The notes under the pieces were generated by a model, which saw only the letters and a program-made list of their open reading frames with translations, did not search any database and was not told the DNA's origin. Positions 18,091 through 26,455 of a stretch of 48,717 nt of DNA are shown piece by piece. The DNA comes from an uncultured Oceanospirillaceae bacterium (GTDB lineage: Bacteria; Pseudomonadota; Gammaproteobacteria; Pseudomonadales; Balneatricaceae): the NCBI GenBank assembly GCA_937138495.1, contig CAKZPE010000024.1, forward strand, positions 1 to 48,717, read 5' to 3'. The translations under genes were made by a program, and so were the position numbers. How positions within the stretch are numbered: position 1 is the stretch's first letter; each line of letters begins with the position of its first letter.

Positions 18091-18339
18091 TTACTTAATA
18101 AGTTTGTTATAGGCAAACAACAAAATGACGGCTCCGGCTGTTGCTGTGATAATGGTCGCAATATTGAATCCGCTGACGGAACCCAGGCCCAGAAATGAGC
18201 CAATAAAACCACCGGCAAACGCCCCTGCAATACCCAGAATCATTGTCATGATCCAGCCCATTTTATCTTCCCCAGGCATTAGCCAGCGTGCAAGTGCACC
18301 AGCAACTAATCCCAAAATAATCCAGCTTAAAATTCCCAT
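18091..18339 (-). CDS. GlsB/YeaQ/YmgE-family small membrane stress protein
   Basis: An 82-residue protein with three hydrophobic segments (residues about 2-20, 28-50, 58-78). The pattern MGILSWIILGLVAGALARWL, then PGEDKMGWIMTMILGIAGAF and GGFIGSFLGLG, is diagnostic for transglycosylase-associated family proteins. It is an inner-membrane protein induced by envelope or general stress in other bacteria; its molecular role is unclear. It lies alone between sRNA copies B and C. Confidence 0.9.
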   Translation of the reverse strand: MGILSWIILGLVAGALARWLMPGEDKMGWIMTMILGIAGAFAGGFIGSFLGLGSVSGFNIATIITATAGAVILLFAYNKLIK

Positions 18340-18506
18340 AACCGTCAGCCTCTTTAAGTAAGTGGTAGTCAGGATATGATCTGGTTTATGGACTGAATCA
18401 TTGCTTAATTCTCAGTTGTGGCGATTTTGCGCGGCGTGTAAAGAGGCGTTATGGAAAATATGATCTTTCAGCTTCGATCGCTGAGTTATGTAGGGGATCA
18501 GGCTAG

Positions 18507-18839
18507 TCAGGTTTTAATCAGGGTTAACAGGGCTTTGTCCTGCTTTTTGGTTGTGCTGATTCTGGGTTGAACGATGGTGTTAGGAGCCGCTTCTTTCTTT
18601 GCCTGTTCAGAACTGATGGCGTAGGCCATGAAATGAGGCTGAAGTTCTCCGTGTTCTTCCTGATAGCAAAATTCTCCGAGTCGGAAGTGTGTATGTCCGT
18701 CGGCTCTGTGAGCCAGTTTTGGCAGGTGTAGAATTTTACCAACTTTGGGCAAGTGTCCAATGCGCTTGGCCGAGCCTATAAAGGTAAAGCTTTCCGTGAA
18801 GAAGTTTATGGTGTAAATCGTTTCCATGATGTCGTCCAT
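18507..18839 (-). CDS. Hypothetical protein (110 aa)
   Basis: The protein starts MDDIMETIYTINFFTESFTF. An AAAGGA ribosome-binding site lies 8 bp before the ATG at 18837-18839. It has a central GKILHLPKLAHRADGHTHFR stretch and a lysine-rich C-terminus, and no signal peptide or membrane segment. I do not recognise the family. It is an isolated gene among the sRNA copies. An internal ATG four codons downstream is an alternative start. Confidence 0.5.
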   Translation of the reverse strand: MDDIMETIYTINFFTESFTFIGSAKRIGHLPKVGKILHLPKLAHRADGHTHFRLGEFCYQEEHGELQPHFMAYAISSEQAKKEAAPNTIVQPRISTTKKQDKALLTLIKT

Positions 18840-19071
18840 ACAGAGATCCTTTGCCGGACTGTTCAGATATTGAACAGTTTATCCTGTGATGCTCTGGAAG
18901 ATAATGTTGGTTCTTAGATGTGCTGCCCAACTTGGGTAATATCTTACTCGTTTTGTGGATTTTCGGAGGGCAGACCAGCTCACTGAATAGCTGCCTGAGG
19001 CCGTTATCAATGAGTGGCGGCTGGTTCCATCAGTCTTTGGTGTGGAAGTGGAATGCTGCTAGTTTTCAGGT

Positions 19072-19152
19072 TGAAAGACGGCTCGGGGGACGGTGAGCCG
19101 TCTCTCTGGCAATCTGCGGAGAGAACATCTGCCAGCACGTTACTGCTGTGCG
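19072..19152 (-). ncRNA. Small RNA, copy C of the family
   Basis: This is the clearest copy. The promoter has -35 TTGATT (19181-19186), a 16-bp spacer and -10 TATAAT (19159-19164). The RNA is about 81 nt: hairpin 1 GCAC / GTGC, hairpin 2 CTGGCA / TGCCAG with UUCUCUCC in the loop, and a perfect 9-bp terminator AGACGGCTC / GAGCCGTCT with CGUCCCCC in the loop, then TTT. The flanking operator-like AAACAATCGTTT lies at 19189-19200. Confidence 0.8.
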
Positions 19153-19415
19153 AGGCGCATTATACGAAAGGATAATGCGTAATCAAGCAAACAATCGTTT
19201 CAATTTGTCTATTCTTTAAGCTTTTTATTCATAATTTGTATCAGATTAGAGACAGTGCGGTTTGTTGCATATGTTTCGGATATTTTGTGTGTGAGTGCCG
19301 ACAACTTGTATTTCGCATAATACCGGCCATAGTGAAAGTGTATGAATTGAGGAAGGTAAGCTGTCAGACAGTCTGATTTCATATATTTTGCAGGCTGGAC
19401 AGGCGGGGAGGGCGT

Positions 19416-19844
19416 GTGAGATTTGCCTGTGTATTAGCAATCGTGATGATGTCCGGTTGTACGGCGGTTGATACCGATACATCTGAAGTGGATTCCGCGG
19501 CAAAGACTGATGATATTCCGGTATCTGAGCTCCCGGTTGAGGATTCACCGGCGGCCAGATATGTCCATCTTTTTGATGTGTTACAGAGATATCCAAAATC
19601 AGGTTTAGGCATTTTTGAAGACTGGGTGATTGTCAGAGTCAATACAGCTGAAGAGAAGCTAATCTGGTCATTCCCGCCGGTGAATCATCCGGCATATCCA
19701 GCGGCAGTCAGGCGAGAAATTCTTATGGATGCTGATTCGGTTCAAATCCGGACACGTATGAACTGCACGTCATCAAAGGTTGTCTGTGAGCAGCTGTTTC
19801 AGGATTTCATCGCAATGAGTGAGAAAGTATTGTCCGGTTCTTGA
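19416..19844 (+). CDS. Small putative lipoprotein
   Basis: A 142-residue protein from a GTG start after a GGGGAGGG ribosome-binding site. The short signal MRFACVLAIVMMSGC ends in a lipobox-like SGC. Next come an acidic, low-complexity linker (about residues 16-45) and a compact domain (RYVHLFDVLQRYPKSGLGIF, WSFPPVNHPAYPAAVRREIL) with two later cysteines. I recognise no family. It is the only plus-strand gene in the sRNA locus, placed between copies C and D. Confidence 0.6.
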   Translation: MRFACVLAIVMMSGCTAVDTDTSEVDSAAKTDDIPVSELPVEDSPAARYVHLFDVLQRYPKSGLGIFEDWVIVRVNTAEEKLIWSFPPVNHPAYPAAVRREILMDADSVQIRTRMNCTSSKVVCEQLFQDFIAMSEKVLSGS

Positions 19845-20055
19845 TTAGTCAGAGGGTGATGCTTAAGGCTATCAATATTTACCCTGGGTCAGAGCGTTTC
19901 TGGCCATTTACCCAGAGTGCCTGTTTAAAAGAGCCGCAATGAGATTGCAGCTCTGCTTACCTATGGGCCTGGGGGACATTCCTGACTCATAGTAATACAA
20001 GCGTTTGAATTATAAGGTGCTTTTGAAGGGCTGCGCAAGTCCTTAGGGAGTGTGG

Positions 20056-20140
20056 GTGAAAGGCAGCTCTAGGGGGACTGTGAGCTGCCCTTCTGGCTAA
20101 TTCTTTTAGGATCATCAGCCAACACGAAAAGCTTCCGTGC
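20056..20140 (-). ncRNA. Small RNA, copy D of the family
   Basis: The minus-strand promoter has -35 TTGATT (20171-20176), an 18-bp spacer and -10 TATAAT (20147-20152). Hairpin 1 is CACG / CGTG and hairpin 2 is TGGCT / AGCCA. Its loop has GAUCCUAAAAG in place of CUCUCC, so this is the divergent member. The terminator is 11 bp, AAGGGCAGCTC / GAGCTGCCTTT, with AGUCCCCC in the loop, then a T-rich end. Confidence 0.75.
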
Positions 20141-20176
20141 AGATTAATTATACGTCTTTGCTCAAATATTAATCAA

Positions 20177-20518
20177 GGAAGTGTTTTTTTTAATCCATTG
20201 TTTTTAATAGCTCATATGTAAACGGTATTCGCTTATCGAAATAGTAAGTACTTTTTAACATGACGAATTTAAAAGGTGTTTCAAGCAGGTTTTATCGTTT
20301 TTTAAAAAAGGAGGGGGAGCGAAAAAGAGATGTATATATCCTGATCGCATTTGTAAGAATTTGCGACTTCTCTCCTAAGCGTAAATTATGTCAGCCTTTA
20401 TGAAGAGTAATTGAGCCAAAGGCTTTGCCTGACCCGGGTAAAAACAGCCAGGCAGGTAACGTTCTCACAAGCTTGTGATAAAAAGATTTCAGCGTGGAGT
20501 CTTTGGTAATGTAAGGGA
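20177..20518. other. Intergenic region downstream of the sRNA cluster
   Basis: About 340 bp, AT-rich, without an ORF that has a credible start. I saw no fifth sRNA copy and no strong terminator here. Confidence 0.35.
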
Positions 20519-20734
20519 TTACCGTTTAGATATTTCCCTCATCAGGCTGCTCAGGTCTAATCCCTGGTGAGATGCAAGTTGTTCCAAATCTGATTGGCTA
20601 CGGGGTGGCGCGGAGCTTAAGCGTTGAGAGCGGGCTTTTTTATCGGCGATCTTTTGCTCGATCTTTTGATGCAATTTATTCAACTGCTCAATACTGAGTG
20701 ATGCGAGGCTTTCAAAAATGTCGGTCTTTTTCAT
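20519..20734 (-). CDS. Small coiled-coil protein, possibly H-NS N-domain-like
   Basis: A 71-residue charged protein. Residues 8-36 (SLASLSIEQLNKLHQKIEQK and following lysines) predict a helical, coiled-coil segment. A Pro/Ser/Arg linker and a short C-terminal helix (LEQLASHQGLDLSSLMREIS) follow. The layout recalls the oligomerisation part of H-NS-like proteins, but no DNA-binding motif is present, so this is a weak resemblance. The ribosome-binding site is poor. Confidence 0.5.
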   Translation of the reverse strand: MKKTDIFESLASLSIEQLNKLHQKIEQKIADKKARSQRLSSAPPRSQSDLEQLASHQGLDLSSLMREISKR

Positions 20735-21027
20735 GAAAAGGCAGTAAACCTGAAATTTATCTGTGAGATTTCCTTACTGGCTTGGGACTCAAACGGTATA
20801 GTCATACTTCTTCCGTGTAGAAGGTTGCAATGCATAGAATTTTTTTAGCAACCTGAAACAAATTTTAGCACCAAAATTCGGAGTGTTTAAGTTTTTAGCC
20901 GATAAACTGGTTTATTGTGAAGAATCTTAGGTTAAAAATCGGCTGTAACCATTTCCTGATAAGCTTATACTTGCTCCGTTACAACAGATGACATTCTTTC
21001 ATTCATATTTCAATAAGTCGCTATCAC

Positions 21028-21405
21028 ATGAAACCTAGCCATAACCGTGGATTCAGACGCTTTTATTACGCCACCAAATATTCAATGCAGGGGATTCGTG
21101 CTGCCTATAAGGAAGAACAGGCTTTTCGTTATGAGCTTGCCGCGATGGTTGTGTTGGGGCCCGCTGCTGTCTGGATAGCGCAAAGTGGTGTACAGCTTGC
21201 TCTGCTTTGGGGCAGTTGTTTGCTTGTGCTGGCATTTGAGATTATTAACTCTGCTATAGAGGCGGTAGTTGATCGCTGGGGGCCTGAATATCATGAGCTG
21301 GCAGGACGTGCCAAAGATATGGGCTCTGCGGGGGTGTTTTTTATGATAATGCTGACCGCTGTGATGTGGGGAGGTGTCTTGTATGACAACGGTGTTTTCA
21401 ACTGA
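21028..21405 (+). CDS. dgkA: Diacylglycerol kinase (prokaryotic, integral membrane)
   Basis: A 125-residue protein with an amphipathic N-terminus and three membrane segments (residues about 36-54, 57-75, 97-118). It phosphorylates diacylglycerol to phosphatidate during lipid recycling. The diagnostic stretch FEIINSAIEAVVDRWGPEYH and then GRAKDMGSAGV contain the catalytic glutamates. EEQAFRYEL near residue 30 also matches. Length is normal (E. coli 122). It stands alone with about 290 bp of non-coding sequence upstream. Confidence 0.95.
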   Translation: MKPSHNRGFRRFYYATKYSMQGIRAAYKEEQAFRYELAAMVVLGPAAVWIAQSGVQLALLWGSCLLVLAFEIINSAIEAVVDRWGPEYHELAGRAKDMGSAGVFFMIMLTAVMWGGVLYDNGVFN

Positions 21406-21545
21406 TTAATAAGCGAATCATGCCACATTTATCCGATCAGGATTTTAGAGTGTTTCAGAATTTGTAGCAGGTGTTTAAGTAATAGTCCTAACACCGAATA
21501 TGACACGTGTTCCTGTTTATTCGCTGGTTAGGGCAGAGTGAGGGC

Positions 21546-21923
21546 TTAAAGCAGGCTAGCGATGCTGCCCGATATTACCGGAGAGCTATTTTGCAGAGAT
21601 TGCTTTAATGAGGAGATGTTGTTCATTAAAGATTCAAAATCCGGATAGGTTTTAGGCTGACTTTCCGGTAAGTAGATAGTTTTATCTAAACGGCTGCTCA
21701 GCTCTTCTCCGTAATTGAAAAGTTGATGGTTTAGGGTTTCTTTTGTGTTTGCTGAAACCATTTTCGCACTCACACGAATCCAGAGTTTATAGTCGGGCTC
21801 CCATGCCGAAGATATGTACCCTGATATAAAGTGCTGAACATCCGGCATAGCGTTTGCATCAATGTCAATTTTCGAATAATCCGGCTGATCATTAGTGTAT
21901 TCCGGCCGTATTCCTTCAAACAC
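21546..21923 (-). CDS. Hypothetical protein or gene fragment (125 aa)
   Basis: The frame starts with a GTG two codons after a stop and has no ribosome-binding site, giving FEGIRPEYTNDQPDYSKIDI and onward. The C-terminal half is serine-rich and polar. I recognise no domain. The poor start suggests the 5' part of a former gene is lost, or that the frame is not translated. ATTCCTTCAAA occurs three times within 130 bp upstream. Confidence 0.35.
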   Translation of the reverse strand: MFEGIRPEYTNDQPDYSKIDIDANAMPDVQHFISGYISSAWEPDYKLWIRVSAKMVSANTKETLNHQLFNYGEELSSRLDKTIYLPESQPKTYPDFESLMNNISSLKQSLQNSSPVISGSIASLL

Positions 21924-22084
21924 GATCTAGGCGTATAGGTTTTAATGATGAAACAGAGGATTTTCCGTTCAGTATCGGAGATGCGAAAGAGTGTGTCTGA
22001 AAGCAGGGTTTGCAGGTCAGGTATGAAGGAATATTTGAAGGAATATACGAAGGGTTAATAGTAGCGTGTAGTAAATTTCAGGCA

Positions 22085-22109
22085 CAAAAAAACCAGCTCA
22101 TGGCTGGTT
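22085..22109 (-). terminator. Terminator of tRNA-Ala
   Basis: AACCAGC / GCTGGTT stem with a 5-nt loop and a T-run of at least six on the minus strand, 36 bp past the tRNA 3' end. Confidence 0.9.
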
Positions 22110-22145
22110 AATTTAGTATCTGGTGATTAATTTCTACAGAGAAAT

Positions 22146-22221
22146 TGGTGGAGCCTAGCGGGATCGAACCGCTGACCTCAACACTGCCAGTGTTGCGCTC
22201 TCCCAGCTGAGCTAAGGCCCC
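22146..22221 (-). tRNA. tRNA-Ala(GGC)
   Basis: The 76-nt minus-strand sequence begins GGGGCCTTAGCTCAGCTGGG and ends GGCTCCACCA, with CCA encoded. The anticodon arm is CAACA / TGTTG around CTGGCAG, giving anticodon GGC. D and T arms are normal (GGTTCGATCC). Confidence 0.97.
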
Positions 22222-22238
22222 TTCACAAGATGGCGGCT

Positions 22239-22267
22239 ATATTAATGACGACTCTGCGGACTGTCAA
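22239..22267 (-). promoter_or_regulatory. Promoter of tRNA-Ala
   Basis: A consensus -35 TTGACA (22262-22267), 17-bp spacer and -10 TAATAT (22239-22244) on the minus strand, ending 18 bp before the tRNA. It shows the tRNA is transcribed independently of gltX. Confidence 0.85.
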
Positions 22268-22328
22268 GCACTGGGCAGTACTAATCTTCAGAATTTTCAG
22301 TTAAAGGCCAAGTATTTAATTTATAAAT

Positions 22329-22358
22329 AAAAAAGCCCGGGCAGTTTCCCCCGGGCTT
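22329..22358 (-). terminator. Rho-independent terminator of gltX
   Basis: AAGCCCGGG / CCCGGGCTT stem followed by TTTTTT on the minus strand, 20 bp after the gltX stop. Confidence 0.93.
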
Positions 22359-22378
22359 GTCGTCAGATCCGTGGATAT

Positions 22379-23872
22379 CTAGCCTAGAGACTTAGCCAGT
22401 TCACGGTATTCTTTTTCCCAGCGCTTAGCTTCTTTTTTAGACGGGCCGCCGACGGTATTCAGTGCATGGCGGATTCGTGCCCGGCTCATGTCTGGCCCAA
22501 GGATTTGCATGGAATCCACGACCGAAACACTGGCACTGGTACCGGCAATTGCAATAAACAGTGGATAGAGGAAGTCACGGACTTTGAAGCCCATGGCATC
22601 ACCCAGTGCTTTGCACTGGCTGAATAAGCGGTCTTTATTCCACTGTTGTTCGGTGTCCAGCATCCAGGAGGCGTATTGCAGAATCTTTCGGGTGTCGTCA
22701 CGTTCCAGTGATTTATGCGCGAAACTTTCTTCAGTGACTGGCAGCATGCCTGACATCAGGAAGCCGGCAACCGGTGCTACGTCAGTGAATTTTTCGACCC
22801 GTGGTTTGATCAGCGGAATAATCTGCATCAGATATTCAGGGTTGAGGGCCCATTGCTGGAATTGCTGTGCAAATTGTTCGTCGCTCAGATCTTCACGAAT
22901 CCACAGACCGTTCAGCCAGCTGAGTTTTTCCTGATCAAAAATAGGGCCGCCCAGAGAGACACGGCTGATATCAAAGTTGGCGATCATTTCGTCCAGGCTG
23001 AATTTTTCGCGTTCGTCCGGCATAGACCACCCCATACGGGCAAGGTAGTTAAGCAGGGCGTCTGCCAGATAGCCCATGCGCTGATAGTAGATGATGCTGG
23101 TTGGGTTTTTACGCTTGGACAGCTTGGATTTATCCGGGTTACGCAGCAGCGGCATGTGACACAGTTTTGGCATGTCCCAGCCAAAATATTTGTACAGTAA
23201 CTGATGCTTAGGTGCAGAGCTGATCCATTCTTCACCCCGCAGTACGTGGGTGATTTCCATCAGGTGATCATCCACGACGTTTGCCAGGTGGTAGGTTGGC
23301 ATGCCGTCAGATTTCATCAGGATCTGGCAATCTACCTGTGACCATTCAACTTCGATAGCGCCGCGCAGCATGTCATCAAAGACACAAACGCCTTCTTCCG
23401 GAACCTGCATACGGACAACATAGGGAGCGTTTGCTGCTTCACGGGCGGCAACTTCTTCAGCAGGCAGGGCCAGGTCACTTTGCTTGAGAGCTGTTTGCAA
23501 ACCCTGTTCGCGACGCTGATTACGTAACTGGTCCAGTTCTTCTGCCGTACGGTAGCATTTAAATGCTTTGCCTTCGTCGAGAAGTTGCTGAGTATATTGC
23601 TGGTAGATTTCGCTTCGCTCACTCTGACGGTACGGGCCGTGTGGGCCAGGTTTGTCCGGACCTTCATCCCAGTCCATCCCCAGCCAGCGCAGTGAGTCGA
23701 GAATAGCCTGTTCGGATTCAGGTGTACTGCGGGTCTGGTCAGTATCTTCAATACGCAGGATGAATTCGCCGCCATGCTGACGGGCAAAAGCCAGATTAAA
23801 CAGAGCGATATAGGCGGTACCTACATGAGGATCGCCGGTTGGAGAAGGTGCAATACGGGTGCGAACAGTCAT
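22379..23872 (-). CDS. gltX: Glutamyl-tRNA synthetase
   Basis: A 497-residue class I aminoacyl-tRNA synthetase. The HIGH-type motif is [12 protein letters not shown] (residues 10-20) and the KMSKS-type motif is KLSKR (250-254). The [16 protein letters not shown] segment and the C-terminal anticodon-binding domain (from about residue 330) are intact. The length fits GltX (about 490) and not the short GluQ. On the minus strand a TATAAT box at about 23919-23924 is a plausible -10 for its promoter. Confidence 0.97.
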   Translation of the reverse strand: MTVRTRIAPSPTGDPHVGTAYIALFNLAFARQHGGEFILRIEDTDQTRSTPESEQAILDSLRWLGMDWDEGPDKPGPHGPYRQSERSEIYQQYTQQLLDEGKAFKCYRTAEELDQLRNQRREQGLQTALKQSDLALPAEEVAAREAANAPYVVRMQVPEEGVCVFDDMLRGAIEVEWSQVDCQILMKSDGMPTYHLANVVDDHLMEITHVLRGEEWISSAPKHQLLYKYFGWDMPKLCHMPLLRNPDKSKLSKRKNPTSIIYYQRMGYLADALLNYLARMGWSMPDEREKFSLDEMIANFDISRVSLGGPIFDQEKLSWLNGLWIREDLSDEQFAQQFQQWALNPEYLMQIIPLIKPRVEKFTDVAPVAGFLMSGMLPVTEESFAHKSLERDDTRKILQYASWMLDTEQQWNKDRLFSQCKALGDAMGFKVRDFLYPLFIAIAGTSASVSVVDSMQILGPDMSRARIRHALNTVGGPSKKEAKRWEKEYRELAKSLG

Positions 23873-23924
23873 CAGAATCCTGCTAACAAAATAGGGTTAA
23901 GTGAAATTGCGCGCATTATACTCC

Positions 23925-24237
23925 GTTGCTGATGTGGGGTACATCATGTTCATAGCGGTTTGCCCGGCGAGCGGGTGATGCAACATTGGTGCATCCGGGT
24001 GGATTATGCGCTGAGAGAGTGCAGAGCTCAGAGGAGCAACACAGGGCGACCGCTCTGCTGTGCATCCGGTGATGTCTGTCAGGCCTGATCTGGGGGCTTT
24101 GTCGGGAATGCAGGGGGGGGGGGGCCGTGAGAGATTCATTTTCTGGCATGTTTAGTGCTTTATCGTAAGTGCGGCTAATGATTAGCTGTGCTTTCTGTGG
24201 ACTTTTGCGCCCGGCTTTCTGAGTCGGGCGTTTTTTT
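23925..24237 (+). ncRNA. Possible non-coding transcript ending at a strong terminator; contains a G12 tract
   Basis: A strong plus-strand terminator (24208-24237) has no plus-strand gene in front of it. The 280 bp upstream hold hairpins GATGCA / TGCATC near 23978 and CACAG / CTGTG near 24043, and a run of 12 G at 24113-24124. No clear promoter was found, so an RNA gene is only a possibility. The rest of the gap is the gltX promoter region. Confidence 0.3.
24208..24237 (+). terminator. Rho-independent terminator without an obvious upstream gene
   Basis: CGCCCGGCT / AGTCGGGCG stem (one G-U pair), loop TTCTG and seven T residues on the plus strand. The nearest plus-strand gene upstream is dgkA, 2.8 kb away. 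Confidence 0.85.
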
Positions 24238-24335
24238 ATGCCAGAGGTATCAGTGGATGGAGTCTGATCGGGTTCATCGTGGCTGTCAGGCATGTATATA
24301 ATAATGGCTGGTTACTGCCTAAGGAGGCTGATAAG

Positions 24336-24884
24336 TTGCGACAGAGAAATGCCTGGATGGTAAGGGCCAGTAAAGGCGGCCGGCTGGCTGAGTTGTTCGT
24401 TGCACGGGGTTGCGTCGCGCTGGGGTGGAATTGTTTAGGTGATTTAGCCGAATATGATGACCTGTTGGCGCTTCAGCAGGCCTATGTAGCAGCTTACGGG
24501 AATGAGAAACCGGCTAAAGCAGGCAATGCGGCTGGTATGTTACATCGCTTTGCTCAGCAAATCTGCGAGGGAGACTGGGTGGTGACCTACATGCCTGATA
24601 AACGTTTGTACCTTATCGGAGAGGATCTTGGAGAGTACCGGCATGTACCAGAGTCGGAGTGGTTGGATCAGTATGCGAATATTCGGGCTGTTAACTGGCG
24701 ATGGGCTGCATCCAGAGATCAGTTGAGTAAGGTTGTTCAGAACCGTTTGGGGGCAACACTGACACTTTTTGCTTTAAAGCCAGATGTGCTAAGCGAGTTG
24801 TTGGAGAATGCTCAGCCGGTTGTTTCTCAGCTATCACCTGAACCCGGGGGAGGGCAGTTGAGCTTCCCCGGTTATGAGATTTAG
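24336..24884 (+). CDS. Stand-alone EVE-like (Mrr-type N-terminal) domain protein
   Basis: I chose the TTG at 24336-24338 because AAGGAGG lies 8 bp upstream; the longer GTG frame has no such site. The 182-residue product begins RQRNAWMVRASKGGRLAELF and continues with VALGWNCLGDLAEYDDLLAL, KAGNAAGMLHRFAQQICEGD and WVVTYMPDKRLYLIGEDLGE. This matches the EVE/PUA-like domain that precedes nuclease domains in Mrr-type restriction enzymes and may read modified DNA bases. No nuclease domain follows here; the C-terminus is a short polar tail ending LSFPGYEI. Its stop overlaps the convergent next gene by 4 bp. Confidence 0.65.
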   Translation: MRQRNAWMVRASKGGRLAELFVARGCVALGWNCLGDLAEYDDLLALQQAYVAAYGNEKPAKAGNAAGMLHRFAQQICEGDWVVTYMPDKRLYLIGEDLGEYRHVPESEWLDQYANIRAVNWRWAASRDQLSKVVQNRLGATLTLFALKPDVLSELLENAQPVVSQLSPEPGGGQLSFPGYEI

Positions 24885-26455
24885 AACTGGAACAAACGGA
24901 ATCGCTGAAAGACAATATGATTTTTGGGTGGTTCCGGATTGTGTTTTTTCCAATGTTTGGCCGCCAGACGGATGAAGGCTTCACTTTGCAGGTTGTGGAC
25001 TAAAACGGTACCGGAGCACACCCAGGCTTTGTTCAGGGTGTCTCTGTAATATGAGCTGAATACCGGCCCGCGACGAATCAGCCGCAGTGTGCCAGTGGGG
25101 GAGTCATTACCGCCGTAACCGACATCGCGCCGGTATTTGTTGTACATGTTGACGGAGCTGGCTACCCAGTCGTCAATTTCCAGTTCACCGTCCTGTTGGC
25201 TGACGCTGCCAATCTTGGTGAGGTTAAAGCTGTTATTCCAGCCCATACGAAAGCCATCATCTTCATCCCGCTCGCTTGATGCGTATGGCGGTGCGCCGTG
25301 CACATCAAAGGTCAGGTTTACTTTTTTACCGTTCAGGTGGCGGTTGTCTATATTGAAATACCCCGGGTCGATGCCTATAGCAGCCATTTCAAATGTTGTG
25401 CCCTGATGGGGGGAGGTAACGTGAAAGTCCACTCTGGCGTCAAAATCTCCGTGATAGCTGTTGCAGGTAACTGCTGCGGCTCCTGAATATTCACCGCCCT
25501 GTCTGATTTCAATGTGCAGACCTTCTTCCTGGTAGATACGGGTATCCTGGTTGGTATGGCTGTAGCCTGCAGTCCAGAGGTCGCGATTAATGTCTTCACC
25601 CGAAAAATCATCTTGCACCACCTGCGCGGGTGGCAGGAGTTGTTCGCTGGTCGGCAGTGCCCCTTTGGCGATTAACCCGGCGATATGAGAGCTGGCTTGC
25701 CTGAGTGCTTTAACAGTGTCGGGGGTGGGGGCAAACGGACGCTGCGTGATGAGCAGCCATTGATTGCTGTTTATTGGGTGGTTTTGCTGCAGAAAGTAAC
25801 TGACAAATTCTTCTGCCCATGCCAGTTGATAATTGGTATCAACACAGTTTGCCGCGTCGAGGGTTGCGGGGCTGAGCCCGTTCATCCGGGTCAGATCTGC
25901 TGCCAGTTCACCGTGGTAACTTTGCTGACGCAGTAACTGGCAGGTTGCAATTGGGGCGATGATACAGGTCCGTTGTTGCAGGCCAAACCGGCTTAGCAGC
26001 TCGGTTAGGGTAAGGGCCAGTTCTGACTGATGATCATATGTAATGTCTGGCAGCCGGATCAGTAGCTGGGTGCGACGTCCAAAGGTTCGGAGTACTTCTT
26101 CCAGTTTGCTGAGAACAACCGGGCGCTGGTTGCTGCCATCCCAGGGAGTGTCTTCGCCTTTGGCGCCGGTTGGCTGATAGTCCGCATCCAGTTCACTGGA
26201 GCGCCAGGTTTTGCCTGCATCCAGCGCCTGAATGGCTTGCAGGTCCATGCTCCCTACCTGTGCCGGTACGCCACAGCTGTGCTCAAGTGAGGCGTTGGCA
26301 GTGCAGATAATCTGCTTGTCTCTGGTTAGCAGTACATCCAGACACAGGCCGTTAGCGCCGCCTCCCAGCCCGGCCCAAAGGCTTTCCATGGTGCTTGGCG
26401 GCGTTACCCAGCAGTCACCGTTATGGGCAAAAAGGTTGATATTTTTAATGTCCAT
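24881..26455 (-). CDS. Degenerate GDPD-like domain fused to a lectin-like (LamG/DUF1961-type) domain
   Basis: A 524-residue protein without a signal peptide. Residues 1-270 follow the glycerophosphodiester phosphodiesterase barrel layout (LFAHNGDCWVTPPSTMESLW, GLCLDVLLTRDKQIICTANA). The expected AHRG, PENT and HD catalytic groups read AHNG, PPST and TAN, so the site is probably dead. Residues 290-524 look like a concanavalin-type beta sandwich (DDFSGEDINRDLWTAGYSHT, TFEMAAIGIDPGYFNIDNRH). A GGGGGA ribosome-binding site precedes the ATG. A LysR gene lies 38 bp upstream on the same strand. Function is unknown; a glycan-binding pseudoenzyme is a guess. Confidence 0.6.
   Translation of the reverse strand: MDIKNINLFAHNGDCWVTPPSTMESLWAGLGGGANGLCLDVLLTRDKQIICTANASLEHSCGVPAQVGSMDLQAIQALDAGKTWRSSELDADYQPTGAKGEDTPWDGSNQRPVVLSKLEEVLRTFGRRTQLLIRLPDITYDHQSELALTLTELLSRFGLQQRTCIIAPIATCQLLRQQSYHGELAADLTRMNGLSPATLDAANCVDTNYQLAWAEEFVSYFLQQNHPINSNQWLLITQRPFAPTPDTVKALRQASSHIAGLIAKGALPTSEQLLPPAQVVQDDFSGEDINRDLWTAGYSHTNQDTRIYQEEGLHIEIRQGGEYSGAAAVTCNSYHGDFDARVDFHVTSPHQGTTFEMAAIGIDPGYFNIDNRHLNGKKVNLTFDVHGAPPYASSERDEDDGFRMGWNNSFNLTKIGSVSQQDGELEIDDWVASSVNMYNKYRRDVGYGGNDSPTGTLRLIRRGPVFSSYYRDTLNKAWVCSGTVLVHNLQSEAFIRLAAKHWKKHNPEPPKNHIVFQRFRLFQF

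Noticed and set aside
17435..20140. Reading the four repeats on the plus strand as GGA-loop (Rsm-type) RNAs
   Set aside because: The GGA loops exist on that strand, but promoters (-35/-10) and the T-runs after the last stem are all on the minus strand, so the C-rich loops are in the RNA.
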